Source of the DNA: Daphnia pulex
Lineage: Eukaryota; Arthropoda; Branchiopoda; Diplostraca; Daphniidae
Assembly (NCBI RefSeq): GCF_021134715.1
Contig: NC_060023.1
Span: 10,974,001 to 11,038,000 of the forward strand
Direction: 5' to 3'
DNA: 64,000 nucleotides
The notes below the pieces were generated by a model. The model ran no database searches and was not told the DNA's origin. It worked only from the letters and a program-made list of their open reading frames with translations. The position numbers and the translations under genes were made by a program. Shown piece by piece: positions 1-12,738 of this stretch. How positions within the stretch are numbered: position 1 is the stretch's first letter; each line of letters starts with the position of its first letter.

Positions 1-3000
1 CTTCCCCCACTCCGCTTTTAAGTACATCTCTTTAATAATGATTAGATGTAACCCATTCTAAATTTTTTAATCAAATTTCTCCACTCAAAGGAGATTCGCG
101 TATTATACGACAAACGCAGCATAAATAACATCCTGATTTTCTCTAGACGATCTAATCAAAAGTTAGATTTGACGAGCCACCGTGTATACTAAAGTGGTCC
201 GTTTCTTTTATATATCTAAACCAATTGAAAAAGTCTTAAAGTCTATTAATTCTAGATGTGTGCTGCGCGCACCTTAAATATGAGATTATACGATCGTCAT
301 CAAATTACATAAACAGCGCGCCCTTTTTTCCCCGCGTTTGGATAATATTTTTTCATCTTCTTTCGTTCTTCTTTTGTTTTTGTTTCTCTCTCTAGTTTCC
401 ATTTTTAACGACAACCCCACGCATTGCTATATACGAACGACGGTTCGAACGTAATTGCCGGCCGGCACGGCATCATCGTAGGATATGAACTCTCCTCTTT
501 TATTCTCCACACATGCTGTTTCTTCTCTCGTCTATTTTCTATGTACCGTCGTGTAACGTATGGAATATCTTTTTTTATTATTTTTCTCTCTGTGTTGTGT
601 GTACACAGCGTCGTCGACTTTATATACACGATGCCGTTTAGGCATTCCGTGAAAAAGTTGATTCCGGACGGCCGAGATTTTTCTATATCAACCACAAAAA
701 GTCAAGTTTTCTTTTGAACTTGAGAATATACCGAAATATTGGGACCGAAATTTCATTGTATCTGTTGTATTATTAAGAAATGCAACAACCAAAGTCCACA
801 CAGACACACAATGGAGGATTGTGCCGGGCACAGCACAACACAAATATAATGCCGGGCATAGACACACAATGGCAGCATTGTGTGGCCGTCACAACAAAAG
901 ATATGCGTCTCTCTGTGCTGGGCGCGCAGGATGTTGTATAGTATGTGTCCATTGGCTGGCCTCCCCCCGCCGACATTTGTCCGCTTTTGATATAAGAATA
1001 GAATGTGAAGACATATTATCTCAATAGAAGACATGCTTTATAATTTCATAATATTGGGCCAGCACTGGAGCTGATTCGTCCCCCCAAAATGTCTCGGCGG
1101 ACGATCAAAAAAAGTCCCGCCGACAACAATATAAAATCGGAGAGCTTATTTTTCTTATATAAAGAATATAGTATATACTATATGATGTAATCTAAATGTA
1201 AGCAGAACAAACAGGAAGTTGTGCATGTCAGTTTTCCATCTCCTTAACTACACGGTACACAGGACAGCAGTTGAGCTATTTTGAATTGAGATTATTATTA
1301 TAGGACGTATACGATTGTTGTTTTGTCTGTGCAACAATAGATGATCAAGTACTCTGTTATTACTGTGTATATAGGCCGAGTTGGAATTGACGTAGTGTAT
1401 TAAATCTTATTGGGTTATTTTCAAGGAGAGTAAAGTTCACTTTTTTGATCAATGGTCTTTTTGTCTATGAGAAAAGGTAGCCAGAGATATCGATCCATTT
1501 TGTTGCTGGTGATGAATGATGTCGGAGGCCATCATCATCATCTATAATATCGATAGGCCCACGTAGTATACATTGTCCGTGTGTGTATAGGTCTTCCGTG
1601 TGTGTGTGTGTTGGTCTCCGGGTTTGTTTCTTTTTTTCCTGGTGGGGCGACAACATGATCCTCATCTTGGGCGATCGACACAATCCTCTCTCCCCCCCAT
1701 TGTCGTTAGTTTCATCATCTTTTTTTCGGGGTTGGACACATTTCTTTTGGTTTTTCTTTCCTGGTTCTTTATAATCTAGGCAGCAGTGCTCTGATGGTCC
1801 ATTAAAGGCGATGTTATATAATGTTATCACTGTGGGAACTAGAAAACAAAAAAAGTGTCTCTGGATGTTTTGGAGACGAGAAAAAATATGGCGGGACTTT
1901 TTAAAAAGTCATCAGCCAGTAGCCAAAAGAAGAAGAAGAAACCAAAAAATGATGATGATGGACTTAATCACATGCAATAGAGACTATAGCTAGCTCCTAG
2001 CTTGTGTGTCTTATTAGATATACCGTATATTTTTTTCAAAACTTGATATTCAAGGGTTGCCAAGGCAACTCTTGTACATGTAGAGGCCTACATAGTGTAT
2101 AGACACGCTATACGGCGGTATATATTTAAACCCTGATGGTCTAATATGCTAAACACGTTGGTCTCTCCCCCCCCCCCTTCACGTTTGATCCTATTTTCTA
2201 GACGGAAATTTTCTTTAGTCTTTTTTTTTTGTTCTGTATGACGTTATTCAATTTCACCTACTACATATACGCGTGTATAGCCGCGAGATGTAGTACGTTA
2301 TGACGCAATAAATAATAATAAGGCTTCTCTGGCCTATAAATATAAAAATTCGAGTCGATAAATTCCTTAAGAAGAAGCCGATTATTTATAAACCATAAGA
2401 CACTTTTCCATTGGGTCAAGTTACATACACAAAGTTGCATATAAGTCAAACCAAATAATTACCGTCAAATTAAATTACATATTTACAGAACGAATTAAAG
2501 TATATGAGGGGGGAAAAAAATAAAGGTTGTAACCTATTTTATGTGCTCACAGTTCAGCTGTGTACGAGTAAAAAATATCAAAATGATTGGATTGCTGGTG
2601 TGGTGTGCTGCTCAGCCCCCCGTTCCGGAAGAGACAGATGTTGCGCGCCATCCGGTTGTTCTCTTATGGGCTGATGCTCATTTAACCCAAACAGACAGAC
2701 GGTGAAAAATACCTACAGCTATGGCTATCCTATTTGTATTTAATAGGGACTGCTGTTTGTATACTGTACAGTATATAGATCTAAATGGGACTATATCCTA
2801 AAAACCAGATTCTAATCTTTATTATATTTTTGGGGAGAAATATAGAGTCCATATATATCGGCCAGCAGGTGAGTTTTTATTTTTCTGGCTGCGGTGTATA
2901 TATTTATAATTGATGCTGTCTGATGATTTGATGGATACATCCTCGGCGCGCATGTATATATACACACCACCTTATGACGGATATACAGTGTTGCGTCATC

Positions 3001-6000
3001 AACTGATGGCCCCGGCCAAAAAATATATAAGAGAGAAATAAACTTGTTTTTGGGTAAAAAGAAGAAGCTATACAACACACATAATATCGTCCACATGGCT
3101 GTGCTGTGGAATTGGATGTTTTTTTGTTTCGGGCCGAGACATCACACACAAGTCGGAGCACAACCCCAAACACGCCCACCTCGTTCATCAAACGCCGTTT
3201 CTCTCTCTCAGGTGAGTGAACGAATATTCAACTTTTCCTTCATTTCTCCCCTCTGCTGCTTTTTGATTATATTCTTATTATATATTTTTTCTCATTTTGT
3301 TATACATTTCCTTCCTTTTTATGTATAGCACATGCGGCACTACTATATACGTTTGACTCTGCATTGTACATCATCATCTCATCACAGCGCAATAAAAAAG
3401 TTTTTTTTTTTTTCGACGCAGAAGTGGCGATCGATACGTTTAACGTCATCAAAGTTGATTTTTTAATTGAAATGATGCGGCCGAGATGCGGCAGAACTGC
3501 AGAAGAAGATCGTGGGAAAATGTTTTAGCTCGAGAAATTGTCTGTATTTTTTCACAGTCTGGTGTAGGTATAAAAGACATGACTGGCTGGCTGCTGGCTG
3601 GCTGCTGTAGGATGAGGAAAAAAGATGAGCAGCACACGAATATTATATAAGAAGAAAATGAGTTTGTGTGGAGCTGCTGCTGCTAACCGAGGAAAAGAAG
3701 TTGATGGAGAAGGGGCTAGTCACAGAGCGCCAAGATGGCGCGTTTATTTTTTAAATAAAATAAAAAGGTAATTCTAAAAAATAAAAGGTAATTCTTCTTC
3801 TTCTTAAAGAAAGAGCTATGGTCGGAGCGTGACAAATTCCTTGTGTATACTACTACAGTACGTCTATGTATAATCAGCTTATCAAAATGTCTCGTTTCAT
3901 TCCGAAATTATCTCATTTTCGATGTTATATGGGAAGAAAGTAGATCCCCCCTTTTATATTTAACAAGGAAATCTAATCCGCCATTATTATAAGCTCTTAT
4001 ATATTTTCTATATATTGGTTGTTTGTATTTTTCAAATCAAAAGATATATAGACAGAATAGTTCACCCGATTATCTATTTTTATATTCCTGTGGCAACTGC
4101 AACGAGAATCTAATTTCGACTAGAAAATGAGAATTTAACCACAAAATCTTTTTCCTCTCCCATATCTTCCTAAAAGGTCATTTTTCTGATTTCTTGTGGG
4201 GTGGTATAGTACTGCATGATGGTCTTGTGTATCTGTGCTGGCGACTGTTGTGCCTCTCTATGCTGAGATTGGAGGCTGATGAAAACGTCAAGACAATGAC
4301 CTGCTGCCATGACGGATGACTTGACGCTTGACAACAACAAAAAGGTAAGAAGAAGAAAAATATATATGAATAGAAGAAGAAGAAGATACTTTGGTTAGCT
4401 GTGGCATATACATTTTCCATGTACTTTGTGTTATTTTCTTCTTTCTACTAGTACCTACGCGCTGGAGGATGATCGCTCAACTCCGGCAGTCGTCGCTGGC
4501 TACATCAAAATACACATTTAAACGTGTGTGTGTTGTATATACAAGAATGAACCATCAACCGGTAGACTATCAAATTGGTCATCTGCTTACATAAGTTACA
4601 TTAAAGTTGAAATTTTGCATATTCTTATATATTTGAATCAACAAGCGCGCATCCTTCCTGTATTATTATTATATTTATCTAGGTTATATAATAATATTTC
4701 GTGTCGCTTTAATGACGTCATGCCATCACAGAGTGTGGAACTATGTTGCATTATTGTTCCGGTGTCGGGAGACACCAAATGTTTGTGTCTATTCATTTCG
4801 TTCTGGTCTGAAAGGCAAGAGAAAGAATAAGATCCGGTTATTAAATATCGTTTTATTCGATCGCAACAATGAGAGAGAGAGAAAAATAAGAGCTAGACCC
4901 TCGTTTATATATAAGGTGATTATACTCGCATTAGATCTAAATCTCTCCCCCCCCCCTTCCATATCAAAATGGACCAATGGCGACGGAGAATGTGTACAGG
5001 GCGATGAATGGAACCGCACGGGTATTCGTCGAGGCGTTACCGATGTGGACAAAAGTTGCGCAATATTATAATCCAAGCCCGGTGGAATAAGCATTTAATT
5101 CGGATATCTTTTCATGAATGAGAGCTGCTGCTTACTTATGCCGCCCATTATTAGATTTAATCCCACCCACCGATTCCTTATTGGAAGAAACCTCATCAGA
5201 CTCTTTTTATAAGGCCAACAGGGCCTCGTCATTTTTGTATAATTTTTCTAAAATTAATTTTCCTGATTTGAATTAAATTGGCGCCGTAATTAACGGACGG
5301 AAAAGCGATCCGGCGCAATCAAAGCGACACCGGCGCGTGATTTATCTATTCCTCGACATCATAAAAATATTATTACCGATCTGGAATTTACGAGTGGAAC
5401 TTTCTGAAAAAATGGCCAATAATAATATAACATTCGAGCCCCGCGATAAATTTTATTTTTTTTCAAATATTCATTCTCATTATGAAAATTAAGAAAAAAA
5501 AGAGTGAGGGGGGGGGGATATGGCGGGCGGTTTGATTGTAAAATTTAAAAAAATGAAAATATTCCGCCGTGGCTATTGGAAAATTGCTCCGGTGCACGCG
5601 TGACTATGTGAAGTATTTTTCCGTAAATAAAAATAAGATAACAGCAGGTCCTATAGACTATAACGAGCACGGCGGTACATTTAGAAATGGCTATACAGCA
5701 GAGAGAGATGATACATAAAAATAGAGCTATAGGGCCTTTTTCTTTAAAAATGAATGTGGAATTGATGAGGAACAAAAACATTTCGACGTTTAATCTTAAT
5801 TTGTGTTTTCTTCATTTGTACTCAATTCCCACGAGCTTATTTTTCTTCTCCCCCGCAAAAGTCATCAATAACTTGATTTATAATATTTGAAATGATCTAA
5901 TATATTTTGTTTTTGTTTTCACTCCGACCGATCGATTTTGGTGGGTTTTTTGTTTTTTGTTCCGCGCAGGATATGGTTGATAGCGCACGTCTAACGATCC

Positions 6001-9000
6001 GCTGGAAGGATGGATAGTATATCTCTCTCCTTGAGACGCCACCCGGTACAAAATTCGACAATTTTCCAACAAATAAATTCCAGTTAAAATATATGAAAGA
6101 ACAAAAAGTAATGAGGGAAAAGGTAGTGGGCGTGTATTTTGGCGTATTTTTCAAATAAATTTGACACCTAGTGGGAGAATAAAAACCAAAAAAAAAGGGA
6201 AGAGAGAGGTCTATTAAGCGCGTGAAACACGAGTAAAAAACGAAAACAAAAAATATATAAATTCTCTTTTAATTTCTTTATATCTAAATGTAATAAAAAT
6301 AACAATAGAGTTGGGGGGGGGGAGATTTTATTTTATTTTTTTAAAAAAAAGTTCCTCTGGTGGTGGTGGTAAAAAAAAAGAAAAGAAAAAATGATTAGAT
6401 ATTGTCCTTCCGGCACCGTCTGATGGGGAAGAGAGCCGAGCTCGCTAATTGGTAAATGGGCGTTTTCCAATTAAGAAAGAAGAACCCCAAACTCTCTTCT
6501 TTTTCTTCTGAAAAGAGAAAAAAAAGAATAAGATGGAAAATAACATTTGCCCCGTGTCTTTTAGATTTCCCGGTGCGTATATGTGCTGTGTATATTACGT
6601 ATAGACGTACACATAACCTTTTCTTCTCTTTAAGCCGAGCGCCATACAGCCCAAAGTTCAATTGCTTTTGAGAAACGAACAAATGGAGAGAGGGGGGGGG
6701 ACTCTTTATATTTTTTGACCGGGGTTATGCTTGTTGTTGTCGATCGGTATCGAATGATTGAACGAAATGGAGTGCCATCCATCAACCCAGTTGTGTAGCT
6801 GCGGTGTGTGGGAAAAGGAGAAGATTGTTGTTTTATTTTTCTCATTAAGCGTCTTTAATTGCAAAAAGATTTCAGAGTCGAGATTACTATTAGACTGTAG
6901 TATACATGTTGAACCGAAATAATTATTTTTTCTTTAAAAAAAACATTTCTCCCATTTTCAGATTGAAATTCATTTTTTCCAACAAGTTCATTTTGACAAT
7001 TCCAAGTAAATAATTTGAATAAAAATAAATTCTCCGCTCAGCCAAAACGGAATTATTTATTTATTTATTTCATTTATTTCTGTTGTTGGATTTTCCCCAG
7101 TTAGTTGTTTAATAGCTTTTGACGGTGTGTGGTAGTCCTATATATGTATAATATAATAAATCCCCCATCGCCGTCAACTGTTGGGTGACGGCGTATAATC
7201 TCTGATGCGAAACAAACGCAGTTGACCATCATCAGGAGGCCAGTCAAGCGCATAGGATATGCAATTCACATCCCAGCAGCAGCAGCAGCAGCCCAGAAGG
7301 GGGTTGGTTTAAATTGCTGGGTGGCTGACATGTAACATACAACATATATATATAGTCTATAACCAACTCTGCGCATCATCAGTGACTGGAAATTGGGTTG
7401 GATATCTAATACAAACAGCAGCAGCAGCATCGGACTTGTTTTTCCAACATTATTCGGTTGGGATTTTAAACGACTCTTTCCGGATATCCGGACTGGCTGC
7501 TCTATTGCCTATATAACCAGAACTGTGTACTTCACATTCATCCCCCTTTTTTTTGGATATTTTTATCTGGGCCTCTGTCTAAATGCCCATCGATTTTGAC
7601 ATGACAACAGCGGGGCCAGCAGAGAGAATTAGGCGGCCCGTATATTATATGTAAGGGGTCAGCACACGGCCATCTTCTATGATGCGTAGAGAGAAAAGGA
7701 CAACTGGTCCTATAGCTCCCTTATATGTGTACAGCCTGTAATGTAATAAAGGGCTATACCTATAAATATATACACAAGAGTTTATTTTTGAAAAATAAAT
7801 GGGTTTAGGATGACCGCCCGGATCAGCTGGCCGCCCTTTTTCTATATATGATGTGCGGCGGAATATTTTTAATGACGGGTGGTATCCCCCTCAATGTATA
7901 AACTATACTCTGTTGTAATTACCAACAAGAAAGTCTGGATAGATGTTTCACATATTATAACAATTGAAATAAATCTTTGTATGCACTACTATAGCTGGAA
8001 ATAAAATTCCTTGATCGAATGTGAATAATGTAGAGAGGTACGAGCAGGAGCAGCAAGCGACAGTCAACCGCTGGGTGATGGATGATGGGGAAAAATAACA
8101 GCAGCAGCAGCAACAACTCCATATAAAAATATAAGTTGTTGCTCTCTACTACAACGATCTGCACAGCAGGTGACCTGATTTTCTGTTTTATAATAAATCG
8201 GTAGCTCGTCGGGTATGTGTGTATGATGCATATAATATTAGATATACAAGACGCTGCTGAACTTTTATTGCTGCCGTATAGACGACAGGGCCAATCATCA
8301 TTTCATATCCATCACTCGAGTCCTTTTCGGGATGATGGGCCGGCTCACCTTTTTTCCAGTGCAGCACATGTGCAGCAGAGCAGCTCGGCAGTTGAGCAAC
8401 TTTTGAGATATTCCATCAGACGTTGGGGGGATCATATCTATTTATTCTTTGTAATCGTATAACTATATCTATATACACCCATAAGTTGGTGATGGCCTAA
8501 CTATATATATAATACATAATATAGACAACTTTCTTTGGCTGCACGCGCCAGACTTGTGTGTATTTATCCATCGCAATATAATACAAGTTTTCTGACCAAT
8601 AATATTTTCATCTATTATATTCAACTTGGAATTTTCTAGCTTAGAGATCTGATCAAAGTTAAAAGAAAATATTTGACGTCGTATCTTGTATTTATACTAT
8701 TTAATGATGATGGACCCTTTTAGAGTCATTTCCTCTTTACGGCGGATCATTTCCGGCCAATCAATCCACTATATATGAGGAAGTGACACCTGGAAAACTT
8801 TGTCTGACTTTGTGTCTTTCAAACAACAACCATCACAAACACGATGAATCGATCTTTACGTGTACATTTATTTATTCTTGACTGCCTGATGTGCTGGAAC
8901 CATTATGATGGGCCTAATATAATTTGGCGGTTAACACAACAAACAAATAAACTTATAGTTTCTGGATGGTTCGTCTTGAATTACTCCGGGCTATTATATA

Positions 9001-11799
9001 ATAATAATCACGATGCTGAGAGTTTTATGCAGATGATCATTCTCTATATAATGCTCTCATCGCACTTTTATATATTTTCATCCAACAGCAGCTGGATGAT
9101 ATTATATACATATACAGTTGTATATAATAACTTGCAGGTGACATTTTCAGCACCAGGCATCAGCGCAGCAGCTTGTCGTTAAATGTAATTTTTTATTTTA
9201 CCATCACAAGTCTCTGCTGCTGGCTGCTGGTATATTAACAAGTAAAATAGTACTACTACATGTATATAGCCGACCACACACCGGGTGGAGGGAATGTATA
9301 CGACGCCATAAACGCGCCTCTGTTTCTTTTTAAATGTAATAATAATATTTAAATTATTTGTAATAATTTACGTTCCTTTTTCAAAGTGTAGCTAGAGACA
9401 GCACATCAAAACGACCCAGTATATTATTCAATTTCATTTCCATCACATTTTGCGGTTCGACAGCACACAATGTCCGTTGCGGAATAAATTGATTACACAA
9501 TCAGGTGGGTGGTGTCATCGTATAGATATTGGCACAACTTGGACGACCTTTTCGGCTGCAATTTGATCTACAATATAGAAGAAAATATATATAAGGAGAG
9601 GAGGTTTCTTATTATATAAATAATAAGTCGTGATTAAAGAGGAGTACACCCAGCGCAACCTTTGTATACAGTAATCCACACAAGAAAATGATTATTATAC
9701 ATGCCCAACACACAAAAAACTTTTATTTTTGTGCTGCATCATGCTGTTGCTGTTAGTAGCTACATAGCGGCAACAGACGTCTAGCGGAGCTGTGCAGTAC
9801 ACACATATACAGAGGACGTTATGGTATATATAGCCTAAGCTCTCTCTCATCCATGTGTGAGCTGTATGTTGAATAGTTTATGTCCTTTCCAGCAGAACCC
9901 TGTGTTTAACTTGTAATTGGAAAGTTCTTATATATTATATTGCCAGTTGTGTTATTTCCCTCCAGGTTATATATGGAATTCCTTTTTCTTCTTTTATTAT
10001 TAGATCTGTACAAAACTAAACACAACCATCTGAATTAGCCAGCAGGAATAAATTGACATCATTTGAATCTGTCAAATTTTTGGCAGATGTCTCATGAATG
10101 ATGTGTTGCGCGTATAATATAGGCCTACACAGCACACAAATCATTTGTCATTACGTGATTGGTTTGATTCAATTTCCAGCCTACAGGAATATAACATACA
10201 AATAGAGCGTGCCGAAGATTATAGCATTAGTCTCCATTTTTTGTGCTGGTTGAGATTGGACAGCTGCTTTCATCTTTTTTGTCTCTCGAATCTCTAATGT
10301 AACGATATTACCTAATCCGTCTAGATATCTATAATGATAATCAGCTTGTGCAGCAACCTCGGGCAATATACTATACACAGCCCGGCGTCTGCAGCAGCAT
10401 CACACGCGAATCATATTATCCATCTAATTAAAACCGCTCACAGTTATCTCAATGCTGTACAGAACAGAACCTTATAGCATATATAGGCTAGGCTATACTA
10501 CTATCTAGCCTTCTGACAGCAGCCACTAAAAGAGGGGGGCCTATATCACAGCAGGGTATACACACACACGATTGCGTGATTCATTCATTAGAGAGAATAT
10601 ATATTATAGAAATACACACAGAGTCCAGCACAGAGTGCATAGGCCACCGAATAAACTAAGACGTATCGGAGTTGCGCGTAGAGTTTCTCACATGCAGAGC
10701 TTTTAGAGAGATAGTCTAGATAATACATTGTTCTTAATATCGATAATGAGTATCGATTTGAGCCACCGCTATGTAGCTGCTGCTGCTGTTATATATACTA
10801 CAGATCTAAGGCTTATTATAGATGTCATCAGGGGATTTGCTCGGTCTAGTTTCGACCTAATCTAGCGCATCTGTGTGCCCAGCAGAGAAAGAAAAAAGGG
10901 CCGGCATGTGTGTCTAGTCTACAGCATAGTCCCAGTTGTGGAGGCAATTGATTCGAGTGCTGCTGCTGGCCAGCAGCAGCAGCGCAGTGTCACCGTTGCG
11001 CATCGCCGAATAGATAATAAAGAAAAAGGCCATGAAACCACCCATCTCCTTTATTCACAACATGCAATGCATATACCTAGTCTATTATAATAACAGCATT
11101 TTTTAAAAATGAATAATATCGGCGGTTTGAAATTTTCAAATGCGCGCCAAATGATATCGATTGATAGTCAGGCGAGGCCTATCAATAAATCCTAGAATAA
11201 GTTACGTCGTATCTTTTATCCAACGAGTTCATATATACATGGAAATAGGGTAAACGGCGTGTCGAATAATTGATCGCCGTTGTGTATCGATTTGATCCCC
11301 CTGCGTCCATCTAACGTAAATAGGTATAAGGTCAGCCAAATAAATATTTGATTTGCGCCACACGATTTTCCTTTTTTTTCAATAAATTCCAACAACCCAA
11401 ACGTCTTTTCTTTCTATATATTTCTCAACACGATTTATGTATTTCCTGCGGTTCAATAGGCGCACAAATATCTAGCCGATGGCGTCACGAAAAGCTGCCA
11501 ATAATTCGTCTGCTTTGCGTGTGCTATATTCCCGAGAAAAAGACTCTATTATACTTTTCTTTCAAGTGTCGAATATAATTGTCCTATTTTTTCCTATTTA
11601 ACCAGAAATTATCCAAATGAAGGAATTTCCTCCAACCTCTTTTAAAAATAATAAATATAAAAAGAGAAAAGAATAGAGACGGCGCCATAGAGCACACACC
11701 CGACCCCCCCTATACACATCAAATTTTCATTTTTTTATTTTTTTATTGTGAGAAAGAAAATATTAAAAAATAAAACAGCCACGCCCCTATTGCCGCCTT
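1..11799. other. Gene-free AT-rich upstream flank of spineless
   Basis: I find no recognisable coding exon, RNA gene or transposon in this stretch on either strand. Open frames here are short (at most about 120 codons), overlap each other on opposite strands, and consist of low-complexity Phe/Ser/Ile/Lys-rich text with no domain. The DNA is rich in TATATA runs, short CA/GT and CAG runs (for example CAG repeats near 7272-7286) and poly-T tracts. Its position before a developmental bHLH-PAS gene fits a cis-regulatory landscape, but no individual enhancer can be named from sequence alone. Confidence 0.6.
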
Positions 11800-12682
11800 T
11801 GATGGGTTGCGGAGGGTCGGTTGTGACTCCGCCCATCGATCCGCCCCCAGCGGACGATGGTGGCCGAACCGTCGATCGCCCATTGGTCGCCAACACCTGA
11901 CAGGGGGAGGTGGCTTGAAGGAGGAGTCGCCTCGGGGATTTGCTGAGGTGAAAAACGAAAGACCCCAAAAAAGAAAAAATGGATGAAAATGGAAGGGAGG
12001 GAAAGAAGAAAAGAAGAAAAAAGGGAGGGAGGAGGAATCATCAATCAAGGTGAGTTCTTGTATTTTACCTATTCGCCCACCTTGTACGAGCTGGCGCTGC
12101 CTACCCTGGCCCGTTTCGGTTCTGGGGGGACGGCAAAGGCGAAACAGTTAATGGCCTCTGCGGCCTCTTGCCGGCTGGAAGGGTTCGCTAGCCACTCCGT
12201 TTCTCATTTTACAGACCCTTTCCTCCTCAGTCGTCGCCATCACAATTCTTTTGAGATATTTTTCAGTTCTTGTGCGTTGACAAACAAAAATTTTGAACGA
12301 TCGAAAAAAGTGCATTTAAATTCGCCAAAATGCGACCCAAGTGAAAATTGGCGCTAAATTTGATTTTTCGTCATCATTTCAAAAGTGATTGCTTTAAACA
12401 TGTTGGGATTCGGCTGAGAAAAAAAAAGTGTCGGAGAAGATTTTAATAAAATAAAACAACAATCGAATAAACCAGTTTTTTGTTTCTTTTAAATTTGATC
12501 GTCGGTGATTGTGTGCTGAGCAGGTGAGAGTGAGCGTGAGTGTTATTATACAAGTGCCGCAGTGCCGATGAGTGTCGTCGTGTGAGAGTGAGAATCCCGT
12601 GGTTCAGTTTTGATTGGAAATCCGAGTGGATATCTATTTGGTGTGTTTAATTCCCAAGTGCTCGCAGACATTTCGTGCAAAA
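11800..12682 (+). promoter_or_regulatory. ss: Candidate promoter and 5' UTR region of the spineless gene
   Basis: This segment is clearly richer in G+C than the 10 kb before it. It has an inverted CCAAT box (ATTGG at about 11881), several CCGCCC-like stretches, and an initiator-like TCAGTC at 12227-12232. Two strong splice-donor strings occur: AAG|gtgagttct at about 12050 and CAG|gtgaga at about 12523. An acceptor-like gctcgcag lies about 15 nt before the spineless ATG at 12683. The 5' UTR may therefore be spliced from a first non-coding exon near 12.0-12.5 kb. The transcription start is not determined; this is inference from composition and motifs. Confidence 0.35.
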
Positions 12683-12738
12683 ATGAACCAATTAGGCACC
12701 GTGTACGCGACAAAGCGTCGGCGTCGCAACGGCAAAAG
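12683..12738 (+). CDS. ss: spineless exon 1: start codon and basic N-terminus
   Basis: This 56-nt exon encodes the first 18 codons plus two bases and ends AAAAG|gtattt. The leftover AG joins the T of exon 2 to make Ser19, restoring RRRRNGKSLKP across the junction. The sequence is too short to stand out as an ORF, but it matches the invariant start of arthropod Spineless proteins, where the Arg/Lys cluster precedes the DNA-binding helix. A reading frame that ignores this donor continues into intron and has no similarity to the family. The ATG is preceded by AAAA, a good animal context. Confidence 0.92.

Noticed and set aside
405..717. Overlapping open frames of about 96 codons on both strands
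   Set aside because: They mirror each other, contain no domain, and sit in AT-rich non-coding sequence with no splice or promoter context.
1465..1830. 121-codon minus-strand frame
   Set aside because: Low-complexity Lys/Thr/His-rich text produced by GT/CA microsatellite; no family resemblance.
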